Assembly (NCBI GenBank): GCA_015179025.1
Contig: WHUX01000007.1
Location: forward strand, 682,001-746,000
DNA from: Terfezia claveryi
Taxonomy: Eukaryota > Ascomycota > Pezizomycetes > Pezizales > Pezizaceae
Direction of reading: 5' to 3'
DNA: 64,000 bases
In this document: positions 1 to 10,040 of the stretch, one piece after another
How the letters are laid out: each line of letters starts with the position of its first letter
Position numbering within the stretch: the stretch's first letter is position 1
The notes under the pieces: generated by a model
The model's database searches: none
Told to the model about the DNA's origin: nothing
Seen by the model: the letters and a program-made list of their open reading frames with translations, nothing else
Position numbers and translations under genes: made by a program

Positions 1-1674
1 ACGTACGAAAAGTTCGCAAACATAGAACTAACCACCACTGCGCCTAATTTAAAACGATACAATATCGTTCTAGGCGGACATAGGAGTTATTTACCGCTAA
101 CTTAAGGTCAAAAAACAAAGTACTCCACAAGGCTTAGATCTCTATTTTTTTGCCTTACCTTACACCAATTCAGGCTTGGGGGACATCTGTCTGGAAGGAC
201 ATCTCCAAACAGTCGGGGTTTGCTAGTTCTGTAGAGCTTAAGGATTAGCTACGCTCCGGATCTGAGTAGCCGACTTAAAAAAGAAACTTTACTGAAGCAG
301 GGAAAGAGGGCGATTGGATTGCCCGTTTACCGGACGGTAGGTATAAGTGCTGTTCAGCATGAATTAGGTATTGTCTTATGAGAAAATACTTAGAGCATGT
401 TGAAGAAGCTTTCTATATTCTTTCAGAGGATATTTTATGGCTGGTACTATGAGCGATCGAGTTTATTCTGTACTACTAAGTAAGACCGTTTTTTTTTTTT
501 ACAATTCTCGAATGAGGTTTGCCCCAGTCCGGGCCCTTGCCTGCTGGGGTTTCACCAATGTCAAACTCCATCCCAGACTGAAGTAGAGTTGACCTGCAAC
601 TGTCTCGAAACGTTGTATCGTGTAACAGATAAATGGGTAAGTTGGAATATCCTTACATGGATGGATCTTACCCTTCTTCTCGCCTGCTGGCGGCGTGCGG
701 GGACATAGGGGTGGGGATATTCCTTGTACTCTTGGTGAGGACACTACAAATCCTTCCTCAAGTAAGGGTAAAGGGCTTTGTAAACTTAATAGTATGCTAT
801 CGCCACCGCAAATTTCTCGAGCTTATCAATGTAGTGACTTATGTCTAGACCATCAAAATGAATTCGTGCTCCGTGGCAGGACCATAGTCCAGTGGGTGTT
901 GAACATGCGGATCCGATGGACTTACCCTGAAACCTAGACTCGACGGGGGTTAACGGGCCAGGGGACTGTTCCAATACAAATTAGGTAGGTTGGTTCCTTT
1001 CCAGGGTGTTTCACTACCTGGTCGAATACTTTACCTATGTTGGTTACAAAAGAAGCATTTCTTCCGCTTGAGTCAGACTGCTGTATATCTTGGAGTTATA
1101 GGATTATCAACACGATATGGCACGGTGATTCCCAGGCCCAGAACTGAAACTCGAATGGCTTGAGCCAGCGTTGAAGTGTATGCTGGCGCAATTGATAATG
1201 TACTATATCATTGTATGTTGAATTAAGTGCTCAATCCTGCTATTTTACCTCCGCTTTGGTACTTCTACCCCGTCTCCGGAGGGACTCTTGGAATGCCAAA
1301 ATTGTCTCTAGCATACACGAATATATTCAACATACTATAGTGCCAAGAGCCTTCGACTTCTTTCACAAAGCAACAAAATACACTATAATTCTCCTGATAG
1401 TATCTTTCTCTGCGTGTGCATGGTGATAGTCTTCACCCAATGCTGCCTTATAGAAGGGAATTGGGATATCTTCCTGCAAGGCCGAAAAATGCATCAACTC
1501 GACGGCCTTCTTCTACTCGACCATCAGTGTTCAATATTATGACTGACGTTTGGATTCTATTTCTGCTAGTCAAGATCCTTCGAGGGCAAGAATGGAGAAG
1601 GTGGCATTGATTGGGGTCTTTATTATGGGTTATCCAGAGAGCAAGGATTCTTTATACGATGCTGTTCCGATTTA
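1..1674. other. Left flank, no gene recognised
   Basis: I see no convincing coding region here. The open frames are all short (under about 100 codons), overlap on both strands and show no family motif. A T-run near 491-500 and small palindromes are present. The stretch ends where the copia LTR begins. It could be old decayed repeat or intergenic DNA. Confidence 0.5.
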
Positions 1675-1941
1675 TGTAAGATTACAAGGTTATGCAGCGG
1701 AGGAATCGTAAAGAGAATTGTTCGTGTATATTCAAAGAGGAGAGCTATCAAAGGTATCGCTATAGACTTATATCCAAAGAGATGTTTTTCCTGCGTACTT
1801 TCCGGCTCTTTTATCCTTCGCAGTCCTTTCCCAATTGCCTTAATGCGGAATCCTGGTATCCCCTTGCATTCCCAATTGCCTTCTTTTGGTTGCTTACTTC
1901 CCGTGACCCTTTATGGGTACTAGCGAGAGTTATTCACAACA
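1675..1941 (-). repeat. Copia 3' LTR (267 bp)
   Basis: On the element strand it begins TGTTGTGAATAACTC and ends CTTACA, giving standard TG...CA termini. The inner edge follows directly on a purine tract. The outer 5 bp are ATTTA, with no partner at the other end. Confidence 0.85.
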
Positions 1942-1950
1942 TTCTCCCTA
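1942..1950 (-). other. Copia polypurine tract
   Basis: On the minus strand this reads TAGGGAGAA directly before the 3' LTR TG, the position and composition of a plus-strand priming tract. It lies about 40 bp after the inferred pol stop. Confidence 0.7.
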
Positions 1951-1989
1951 ACTCGAGCATCTAATCAAACTCAGCTAATTCTTCTTCAG

Positions 1990-2700
1990 TCATTGGGAAC
2001 GCATCCAGTGCTTCTTCCATCCAGTTACTGTGGTCATCGGAAGTATCTTCGTCAGAAGGTCTGCAGGGTTGTCTTTCCCAGCAATCGTTTGGATCGTCAG
2101 TTTCCTGGATCAGACTTGCTGGCGCAGGTAGTGGAATCGATGTTCGATATGTCTGCTGCGTCTGGCGAATTTCAGGCTCTTGCTCAGATGGTAGGCCCCT
2201 TCGCTGTCCGTCCTTAATAGGGGATGTGTTTTGACTCCAACTTCCTCCAGAAACTGTTGTGCCCAGGCTGCATCCTTTGCTCCCTCGCAGTCCGCTATAT
2301 ACTCTGCTTCCGTCACTGAGAGAGATACCACATCTTGCCGTCGGCTGTACCATCCAACTAGCTGTCCCCCAAGACACATCATCGCACCTGTTTGGGATCG
2401 GGATTTCTCTCCCCCATATGCCGCATCGGTATATATTGTCAGATCTAGGTTGTCGGCTTTGCACAAGGTAATCCCTTCTTCCTTGGTTGAGTGCAAATAT
2501 CTCAATACCTGGTATGCTGTTTTTAGGTGCCATCCGGTTGTATCTTTCATTCGTCTTCCTAGCAGGTTCACATGCACCGATATCTCGGGTCGAGTCATTC
2601 TGGCAATGAATAGGAGACCCCCGACAACTGACTGGTATTTTTTGGATTCCACCTTTGGATCGGTTTCTTCGGCTTTTTTAGGCATCGGGATTTAATGGAA
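1990..2700 (-). pseudogene. Copia pol, RNase H part
   Basis: The minus-strand frame 2685-2110 carries copia RNase H: YTDAAYGGE, a TEAEYIA motif and a DSEGA segment hold the catalytic acidic residues, with FHYLR near the end. A TGA at 2110-2112 (probably a CGA codon mutated by C to T) interrupts it. The same frame then continues through IAGKDNPADLLTK, the usual copia C-terminal signature, to a TGA at 1990-1992. The enzyme would degrade the RNA strand during reverse transcription. An overlapping 190-codon frame at 1961-2533 is a shadow. Confidence 0.85.
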
Positions 2701-3936
2701 GTGAGTGCTTTCCCCCATTTTCCGGCCCAAGATGTTGCTTTATCATGGCTTCTATTAGTCAAGTCTGAGTTAGCTTAACTTGGTCTTTCTGCCAGTGTAA
2801 CTCCATTCCCAGCATATTCGCTGGTCTTCCTCGCTTATCCAGCTCTACCCTATCCTCAATTCGTTTTTCAGCATTGTCCAAATCCTCTTCAGTGAGTGCA
2901 ATCCCAACGAGGTCGTCAACATGAGTGCCAATGATGATTTGGTGGTTATCTCCGGTGTAGTTCCCTCATCACCTATACATTGATGCATTCCTAACATTCC
3001 TAAATTCTCGCATAGGGTTTTGAACCATTCATGTCCTGCTTGCTTCAAGCCATAGAGGGCTTTATCGAGCTTCCAGTATTCAACTTCTCCTTCTTCATTT
3101 ATGTCGGTAATGTAGACATCATGTTCAAGGAGAGCTTGGAGGTATGCAGCCACAACATCCTATTGGCGGATTGCCCAGTCTTGATGGAGGGCAATAACTA
3201 GGAGGATTTTTAGGGTTTCGGGGCGCATCATTTGCGCATAGGTTTCGTCATAGTTAACACCAGCTTCTTGAGTAAACTCTCTCCCAACCTTGCGAGCCTT
3301 GTATTTTTCAATACTTCCGTCTGCCTTTCTTTTGACTAAGTATACCCATTTGGTGTCAACGATCCGTGTTCCTTCAGGGATCTCAGATTTGTCAATCTTG
3401 GTATATACCCTATATCGGTTCAGCTGTTCTCACTCTTTAGCTCGAGCCTTAGCCTATTCGGAGGCTTGTGGGGATCTGCGAGCTTGTTCATCAGTTGGGT
3501 GATCTGGGTCAGCCCCTACTGTGAATATTTTTCTGCAAACAGGTTGTCGCTCTGATTTTCTGGTACCGACCACGCTTTCCCAATCTCTAGTAGTCTTTCT
3601 AGGCTTCTTTACTGGAGGAGGTACTGCTGGTTAGGGAACTGGTGTTGGTGATTTCGGAGGTTCCAGGAAGTCTTCGGGTTTCCGTTTCTGGGGAGTGTCA
3701 GACACCCCTTCGTTAGGAGCTTCATCCTAAGATTCTGAGCTGCTGCTGACCTCCAGATTCTCTATAGGGACTGGTCGGAGGGCAAGCTTTATTTGACCAG
3801 TATCGGTTCGTACCTGGTAGCTCTCAAAGCTTTCGGTATAACCAATTATATTGGCTTCATAGCTTCTTGGAGAAAGCTTGTTAGAGATATCGTAGTTAAA
3901 GCAGAGGACTCGTTGTCCGAAAGGTCTTAGCTTTGT
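2701..3936 (-). pseudogene. Copia pol, reverse transcriptase part
   Basis: Reading the minus strand: TKWVYLVKRKADGS, then YKARKV, then ALYGLKQAGHEW, then THVDDLVGI with the catalytic DD at 2912-2923. This order is diagnostic of copia reverse transcriptase. Damage: a TAG at 3160-3162 before VVAAYLQ, a frameshift near 2965-2975 that splits ALYGLKQ from HVDD, and further stops in the integrase-to-RT linker (about 3400-3900). It cannot make a continuous polymerase. The linker is charged and proline-rich, as usual for copia. Confidence 0.85.
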
Positions 3937-5138
3937 TCACTCGGTTCCTAGGTCCTTTCTGAGCATGATTTCAATGGGAGTTTTCCCTTGGAGAGTCTTA
4001 TGGGGAATCCGATTCTTGGTATAAGCTGCCCAACTCAAAGCTTTGTCCCATAAGCCCTTAGGTAGACCTGATCCTATTAGAGCTGTCCGACTCATTATAA
4101 GGATCGTTCGGTTCGCTCGCTCGATTATAGCATTTGTTTTGCTATGTTTTGGGATAGTTTCTTTAGAGGTTATACCTCGTTGCTTTAGTTCTTCTTGAAG
4201 CTCATTATTGCGGAATTCTCCTCCCCAATCTGCTTGGATTTGGCTGACCCGTAGGTTTGTGGTTGCTTCCAGTTTATTGATTATCTCGATTAATGCTTTC
4301 CCAGTCTCGCTCTTCTTTCGAAGGGGCTGTACAGCGATATACCGACTAAAGTCATCCATAATCACTAGCAGATATCGGTATTGTTTGCTAGGTGTGGGAG
4401 GTTCAATTGGACCGACAAGGTCTGCATGGACCCGTTCTAGAAGTCGGTTTGTCCTAATTTGTAGGTCTTTGGGCTGCTTGGGTGCGGCTGGTTTGGTAGC
4501 CTTCCCTTGTTCACATGCCTTGCATCGGATCTTCTCTTTCTGATCCTTCAGGTATTCGGGGAGAGTTCTAAGAGTGTTATAGGAAATGTGTCCATACCTT
4601 TCATGCAGGCTAATCGCAGCTTCCTTTTCCTTGATTTTCTTTATCCCCGCTCTCTTCCAGTTTTCGACTGTATTTTCGGGCTTAATCCACATCCCATCGG
4701 TATCTCGGTCCATTTTGTAAAGTATTTTTCTTCCAAATTTTAGCTTTACCTTGCCCTTCTTCCCTTGCATAACAAAGTCTTCTGGCATTCGAAGGCCACT
4801 GATGATGTTGCTGTATGTAGGGTCATATAAGTATTGCTCGTGGCGGATATTGCGGCCATTGTGTCTAAATACTAGAGTCCCTATAGTATGGCAAATAGAC
4901 TCAGTCTGATCGTGGGCAGATACCTTAATGTTGAGGTTGTGTTGGACGTCGGTAAGGCGGTCGTATTCATTAGTTGTATGGTAGGTAGCTGCTGTGTCAT
5001 ACTCATAACACCCTTCGTGTCCTACCCTAGTTTTTCCGATCCGAACAGCCTTGATAGTAACCCCTTCTTTATCAGATTCTTTATTGTCGGAATCCTCTTT
5101 TTTAGCCTTCTTGACTTTTTTCTTTTCGCGCTTTTCTT
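3937..5138 (-). pseudogene. Copia pol, protease and integrase part
   Basis: One open minus-strand frame runs from 5138 to 3937. At about 5000 is YDTAATYH, matching the copia protease active site D(S/T)(G/A). The pre-integrase zinc motif follows (HERYGH... then CKACEQGK, about 4500-4610). The integrase core has HADLVGP, QADWGGEF and IERANRT as the D, D and E positions. This is the longest intact part of the element. It starts just after an in-frame TAA at 5139-5141 inside a rearranged patch, so it is disconnected from gag. The frame ends at 3937-3939 with a stop. Confidence 0.85.
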
Positions 5139-5288
5139 AATCAACCTCAACACCCAAGAAGCGCGAGCGAGCGAACCGAACGATCCTTACAATGAGTCGG
5201 ACAGCTCTAATAGGATCAGATCTACCTAAGGGCTTATGGGATAAAGCTTCGAGTTGGGCAGCTTATACCAAGAATCGGATTCTGTATG
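5131..5288 (+). repeat. Inverted chimeric patch inside copia
   Basis: This patch between gag and protease is in the opposite orientation to the element. Bases about 5136-5162 are an inverted copy of about 6321-6348 in the upstream ORF (LINLxTQEA). Bases about 5162-5283 are an inverted copy of integrase DNA at about 4012-4131, nearly identical by eye. At 5280-5290 gag and the integrase copy share the string GATTCTTGGTATAAG, so the junction sits in microhomology. Confidence 0.85.
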
Positions 5289-6239
5289 GTTTAGCCCTTT
5301 CCACCCTTTGCTGATGCAATAGTCGCATCTTTTTCCATTGTCCCCTCTATCTCTTGCTCTTCCTGCATCTGTTCTGAGAACAACTGGATTTTCCTTAGAT
5401 CCATTATCGACTTTTGGTCTTCGTCCTTTTAGCTTCTGTAGGATATATTCTTTAAGCCTTCTGGCTGCGTCGTTGTATTCATGATCTTTTGCCCTGATGT
5501 TCTCGACAGTATTGGAGTAGTATGGTAGTAAAGACATGAGGAGGAATTCAGATTTAGCTTGGTCTGATTTTGCGAATTTCTGAAGTCCTTCTCCAAACCC
5601 ATCATCTCCTGCTGCAGTAAGGTCAGCTCTTCCAATGACCCCAACGAAGGCATTCCAGGTTCGTTCAAAGGCAGCGATGTATTCTTCTATCGACTGGGTC
5701 CTATCGTCGAATTGTATTTTTGATATGCTATTTAGCAAGGAATAAAATTCAGTGGAGGTTTTTCCTTCATAGGCCTTCTTTAATTCTTCGTATGCTTCTT
5801 TCGCTGACCCAATGCTGCCTATTCTTGCTCGCACATCATCTTCGCAGTTTTTCCGAATTGTTAGCAGGGCTACTGCATTTGCGTCTTTCCATGTCCTTTT
5901 TGCTTTGGAGGTCGCTGTTTCTTCTGGCTTCTCATATGTCCCTATAATTACATCCCATACCCTTTCTTCTCCTGCTGGTACAAGATCTAGGTAATTTTCG
6001 ATTGCCATTACCCATTCCGGGTATGTGGTAGGTCCTGACAGCTTGGTATCTAAAGTCGGGATTTTTCTAGAGGAATCGGACATTTTAACTGGCGGAGGTG
6101 GTGTTGGTGAGTCTGGTGGTGGAGGAGGTGGAGTTCTTGCTCTTCGACCTCTTCTTCGAGTTTGGACACTTTGTGGAAGATCTGGATATTGAACTTCTGG
6201 TTCGGATTCTGAGGCTGGTCCAGCTATGCTGCTGCTCAT
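5226..6239 (-). CDS. Copia gag polyprotein
   Basis: 337 codons from an ATG at 6239. The first ~55 residues are low-complexity with a run of prolines, followed by a capsid-like UBN2-type region (PTYPEWVMAIENYLDL, VRARIGSIGSAKEAYEELKK, LLNSISKIQF). Near the C-terminus is a degenerate zinc knuckle, CDYC then H and SDSW, where the last cysteine appears to be serine. The coat protein would package the RNA into virus-like particles. The C-terminal ~20 residues are not gag: they come from the inverted integrase patch, which supplies the stop at 5226. The ATG directly follows a TAA in the same frame. Confidence 0.8.
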   Translation of the reverse strand: MSSSIAGPASESEPEVQYPDLPQSVQTRRRGRRARTPPPPPPDSPTPPPPVKMSDSSRKIPTLDTKLSGPTTYPEWVMAIENYLDLVPAGEERVWDVIIGTYEKPEETATSKAKRTWKDANAVALLTIRKNCEDDVRARIGSIGSAKEAYEELKKAYEGKTSTEFYSLLNSISKIQFDDRTQSIEEYIAAFERTWNAFVGVIGRADLTAAGDDGFGEGLQKFAKSDQAKSEFLLMSLLPYYSNTVENIRAKDHEYNDAARRLKEYILQKLKGRRPKVDNGSKENPVVLRTDAGRARDRGDNGKRCDYCISKGWKGLNHTESDSWYKLPNSKLYPISP

Positions 6240-6710
6240 TTAGATGAGCGCGGGGAAGATTAAATCAAAGCTTATTAGCTTGTCTTCGTACTCGACCTCG
6301 TTGTCAAGTATGGATACTTGCGCTTCTTGGGTGTCGAGGTTGATTAAGAGGGTTTCTTCTTCTTGTTCCTTTGTTACTGACTCTTCACACGTCCTTGGTG
6401 GTCCGTAGGTTCTGACTGTTAGGTCGTAGTGGTAACCGCACGCTCTGAAGTATTTTTGAGTTTCGGCTGGATCTTGTTTGCTAATCTCTCTTAACCTTCG
6501 TTCGGTATCGGTGGCGATTTGCGCAACTCGTTCCGATGTGTTGTTTGTGTTCTGGTTGAGAAGGTTCTTGAAGAGTGATTTATTTTGGCGATTTATCTTT
6601 TTGGACCAGATCGGTGTGTAGGCATATGCAGGGTTTTTTGCTTCGAGTGGGTCTTCTACTTTTGAGCAATAGAATGTAGTCTTACTGGGTCTAGGCCACA
6701 GATATCTCAA
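6240..6710 (-). CDS. Upstream ORF of the copia element
   Basis: 156 codons from an ATG at 6710, about 24 bp inside the primer-binding site, to a TAA at 6242-6240. The gag ATG follows with no gap (TAAATG) in the same frame. The product is charged, with a basic N-terminal third and an acidic C-terminal third (EQEEETLLINLDTQEAQ). I recognise no domain. It may be the N-terminal part of a longer Gag split by a stop (readthrough or decay), or a separate leader protein with termination-reinitiation. Confidence 0.55.
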   Translation of the reverse strand: MRYLWPRPSKTTFYCSKVEDPLEAKNPAYAYTPIWSKKINRQNKSLFKNLLNQNTNNTSERVAQIATDTERRLREISKQDPAETQKYFRACGYHYDLTVRTYGPPRTCEESVTKEQEEETLLINLDTQEAQVSILDNEVEYEDKLISFDLIFPALI

Positions 6711-6733
6711 CTATTGTTCTTATTTGCTTATTC

Positions 6734-6756
6734 GGTAGAGCGCCGGGCTCATAACC
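6734..6756 (-). other. Copia primer-binding site (half tRNA-Met)
   Basis: The plus strand directly left of the 5' LTR reads as the D-stem to anticodon-arm of a methionine tRNA: GGTAGAGCGCC, then GGGCTCATAACC with a CAT anticodon. The minus-strand RNA is therefore complementary to an internal tRNA segment, not to the 3' CCA end. Drosophila copia and yeast Ty5 use cleaved initiator tRNA-Met in this way. The GGG before the loop is an initiator feature. Confidence 0.8.
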
Positions 6757-6993
6757 TGTAAGATTACAAGGTTATGCAGCGGAGGAATCGTGAAGAGAAT
6801 TGTTCGTGTATATTCAAAGAGGAGAGCTATCAAAGGTATCGCTATAGACTTATATCCAAAGAGATGTTTTTCCTGCGTACTTTCCGGCTCTTTTATCCTT
6901 CGCAGTCCTTTCCCAATTGCCTTAATGCGGAATCCTGGTATCCCCTTGCATTCCCAATTGCCTTCTTTTGGTTGCTTACTTCCCGTGACCCTC
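6757..6993 (-). repeat. Copia 5' LTR, truncated (237 bp)
   Basis: Matches 1675-1911 with a single base difference seen. The outermost ~30 bp of U3, including the terminal TG, are missing and sequence unrelated to the other end starts at 6994. Confidence 0.85.
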
Positions 6994-8854
6994 TGGCCCA
7001 TGATCGAAATTAACATTGCGATCATCTGTGCCTCCGATCTGGGTGCGTTTGCAACTATCTTCCTTGTTGAGTAAGCTAGCTAATGGATCCATATCTCTTT
7101 AGCACTCAAAGCACTATCTAGTCGACGAATAAGTCAAAGAAGCATAGGAAACGATGGTGGGCAATATGACATTGATTTGCAGGGTCAACCCGGTATTGAC
7201 AATCATATGGGGCAAAATAGCGCCTCTCGTGCCACCCCCACCCCCTTCCACTCACGCCTTCGCAATGCATAGGAATTAAAGAATCAAAGCTCACATCGAG
7301 CACTGCAATAACCAGCACGGGAAAGGGTTGAAGAAAATTTCCGGATATAGCCCCCGGGATACCCTCGGATTCTCGAACAGAACCAGAGGAGAACATATTC
7401 AACTATGGATATGGGGTTGGGATAACAAGTTCCAAAGAATCGAAGTCGAGTGTAATCTGCCAGGGACCACGTGCAGTCAGAAACGACAAGCCAAACGAGG
7501 CTGGGATTTGAAATTGGGTATCAGAGAGAGGTGGAGGTAAAGATTGAGAGACGGTAAGTGATTGAGGAATATTGATGTGAAGAAGAGGCAGTGGGCCATG
7601 GCAGATACAAGATGTCTGGACTATTGGATATAAGCACGTATTCTTCTCATTGTTTTCTTTTTTTTTTTCTTTTTTTCCTTTTTTTCCTCCATAATTGATG
7701 GGTTAATTCATGTACTTTTTACTCCGTATACTCACTAGTTTATTGCAAGAGGCTTAATTCTCAAAACTGTAAATTGTATGAAATTAACTGGGGCATTGGC
7801 GTGCGTGGCGTATTTGGTACTGTTAGTATCCCAGCAACGGAAACCAACATTTTTACAACTGACTTGATTCCTTATAAAATCTTACAAATAATTTCATTAT
7901 TTGAACCGGACCCAAATTCCAAATTCCATAAAGAAGACATTCTAGGTTTATGCTCCTACAAGCTCTCCTCCACTTCGCCCCCCTCCCCCCCCAAAAAAAA
8001 AAAAAAAAAAAAAATACACTATATATATATAATGTACATCATTCCCCAACCTCCTACCCTCCCTCCCTCCCTCCTTCCTTCCCTTTTAGTTCAGGGTAGG
8101 TAAAATAACATGGTAACTACAACCACTGAGTCGAGAACCGAGTTAGCAGGTAACCCACCAGTAGCTATAGGTAGCTAGCAATATAATACCATACATAGAC
8201 AGCATCCTCTAATTCCCTATCTTCTAACTATACAGCCAGAGTGTATCTTGGTGATGGTTGGGGTGGGATTATTTATTTACTCATGGTTATGACAAGACTA
8301 GTGGTAGTTACTTCTTAATTGCAATAATAAAAATTGCAATAATGAAGCACCTTGGCAGCCTTGAACTAAGCTTAAACTGTAAGAAAATTATGATTAACAA
8401 GTGACTACCTCTATATGCATTTTACTTACCAAATTCTAATATACTGACAACTCTATAGCCTTTGATAAGGTTTCTCCAATGCCTAAACAATACAATGTAG
8501 TCTTTTATTGAGAAACATCATAGATATTATTGAGCTCCTTATACTTGGTACTAAGAATGAAATCTCTTCAGATTCTATAGTATTAGAGATAAGCTATGAT
8601 CTTCTTGAGCTATACCATTCACAACCTAGTAGTGATCAGCCACTGTCTTATAACCATCCCTGCAACCCTCCAGTAGCAACACCTTTAGCCATATCTTGTA
8701 ATATATTATGACTTTGCTAATTCCAGCTATATTCATAACTATGGAAGCAAATACACTCTACAACATGATTACTCTCACATCCCACCATATTCAACTCAAT
8801 ACCCCCATACCACCTCCTCCAGCATGACTGTTGTCATACCTGACCCCTCCCCCC
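6994..8854. other. Spacer with simple-sequence tracts
   Basis: No family is recognisable. A 94-codon minus-strand frame at 7118-7402 has a possible GTGAGT donor inside and no recognised domain; I do not call it. Other content: pyrimidine runs (about 7650-7690), C8 followed by A22 at 7985-8014, an AT repeat at about 8020-8032 and CCTT/CCCT tracts at about 8050-8090. The stretch ends in C5, where the GA-1 LTR begins. Confidence 0.5.
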
Positions 8855-9402
8855 TGTAATGACGGCTCTAGGGACAAGGCGACCAAGAGGTACGCCAGGG
8901 CAGTAGCAAGGGGGAATCGCATACGTAGGAATGCTACGTGTGTAACTGAGGAAGGCTGGGACGGGGGCAAGGGTAAGGGGCAAGAGAGGCAGAGAGTAAG
9001 GGGCACAAGACACGCAGAGGCAGTTGCCACATGTGTCGGAGAGAGGCAGCTGTGCTGCAGAGCTGTTTACAAGACAAGGGGGTGCACAAGGGAGGTGCAC
9101 AAGCGTTGGGAGAGGCAAGGTCCTGTATTGGATATACAAGATATTAGATAGGGATCCAATGATAGTACGAGGGATAGGCTCTATATATATATAACTCGGT
9201 TAGGGCAATAGGGGAAATAAGCTTCCTTATTTCGGAAGCCAAGGAAAAAGTAATGATAACAATAACCCATCACCTGCGATCACAGGTGATGACAAAGACA
9301 ACAATAGTAATAACCCATCACCTGCGTCGCAGGTAATGCCAAAGGCAACAATAATGATAACCCATCACCTACGATCATAGGTGATGATAAAGACAACAAT
9401 GA
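8855..9402 (-). repeat. GA-1 3' LTR, left portion
   Basis: Starts TGTAATGACGG on the plus strand, the inner terminus of GA LTRs in reverse. It shares the GA body: TATATATATA near 9185 and a short-direct-repeat region near 8950-9010. It is cut at 9402 by GA-2, and the last 15 bp resume at 33487-33501 ending GTTGTTACA, directly against the purine tract. Confidence 0.85.
9252..9402. repeat. Three tandem hairpin units in the GA-1 LTR
   Basis: Three imperfect units of about 50 bp each start AATAACCCATCACCT and contain an inverted repeat (TCACCTGCGATCACAGGTGA in unit 1, shorter in unit 2, TCACCTACGATCATAGGTGA in unit 3), followed by GACAACAAT. In units 1 and 3 the stem stays paired although the bases differ. 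No other GA LTR in the window has them. Confidence 0.85.
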
Positions 9403-9885
9403 TATAACGACAGCTCTGGGGGCAAGGCGACTAAGAGGTACGCCGGGGCAAGGGCAAGGCTAGGATAACACACATGTAGGAATGCTACGTGTGTGACCAG
9501 GGGGAGGCTGAGACAGGAGGCAAGGGCAAGAGGTAAGAGAGGCAGAGGGCAAGGGACACGAGTCACGCAGAAGCAGTTGCCGCATGTGTCAAGGGAGGCA
9601 GCTGGGCTGCAGAGACAAGGCGAGGCAAGGCAAGGAGGTGCACAAGGGAGATGCACCAACGTAGAGAGAAATAAGGCCCTGTATTGGATATACAAGACAT
9701 TGGATAGGGATCCAACGAGAGGGCGGAGAAACGAAGATATATATATATGATTCCAGGCCAAGGCCATGGAAGGAATAAGCTTTCCGAGATTCCCATCTCG
9801 GAAGCTAAGATAACAATCACCCATCGACGACACCTGAACAAGCCTGTTTGAGTGTCAAATCAAGACTAAGGGTACAGTTGTGACA
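9403..9885 (-). repeat. GA-2 3' LTR
   Basis: 483 bp. The inner end on the element strand reads TGTCACAACTGTACCC; the outer end has decayed from TGTAACG to TATAACG on the plus strand. A purine tract, AAAGGGGGATAG, abuts it at 9886-9898. Confidence 0.9.
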
Positions 9886-10040
9886 CTATCCCCCTTTAGG
9901 CTGGAGCTCCAGCGACAGGGGCCTGAGTATAACAACCAGTGAATAACACAGAAAACAACAAGTGCGATAATGAGAACCCCAACCCCAACTCCAAACAACA
10001 ACAAGAACATAAACAACAACAAGAATACAAAGTCATGACC

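Larger units (their letters stand above)
1675..6993 (-). mobile_element. Ty1/copia LTR retrotransposon, degenerate
   Basis: Direct repeats at 1675-1941 and 6757-6993 flank a minus-strand internal region. In the element's sense it reads leader ORF, gag with a zinc knuckle, protease, integrase, reverse transcriptase and RNase H. Integrase before reverse transcriptase is the copia order. A tRNA-Met-derived primer site lies beside the right LTR and a purine tract beside the left one. The LTRs differ at one base over 237 by eye, so the insertion is young, yet pol has several stops and a frameshift. The right LTR lacks about 30 bp at its outer end and no target-site duplication is found. Confidence 0.93.

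Noticed and set aside
1692..1964. 90-codon plus-strand frame repeated at 6774
   Set aside because: It lies in the copia LTR; the identity of the two copies reflects the LTR, not coding selection.
4888..5229. 113-codon plus-strand frame inside copia
   Set aside because: It is the antisense of the protease plus the inverted patch; the minus strand has the recognisable protease motif.
6721..6790. Possible tRNA-Met gene
   Set aside because: Only the D-stem to anticodon arm is present and the sequence changes into LTR exactly at the junction; it is a primer-binding site, not a gene.
7118..7402. 94-codon minus-strand frame as a possible host gene exon
   Set aside because: No domain recognised, no clear partner exon, and it lies beside simple-sequence DNA; not supported enough to call.
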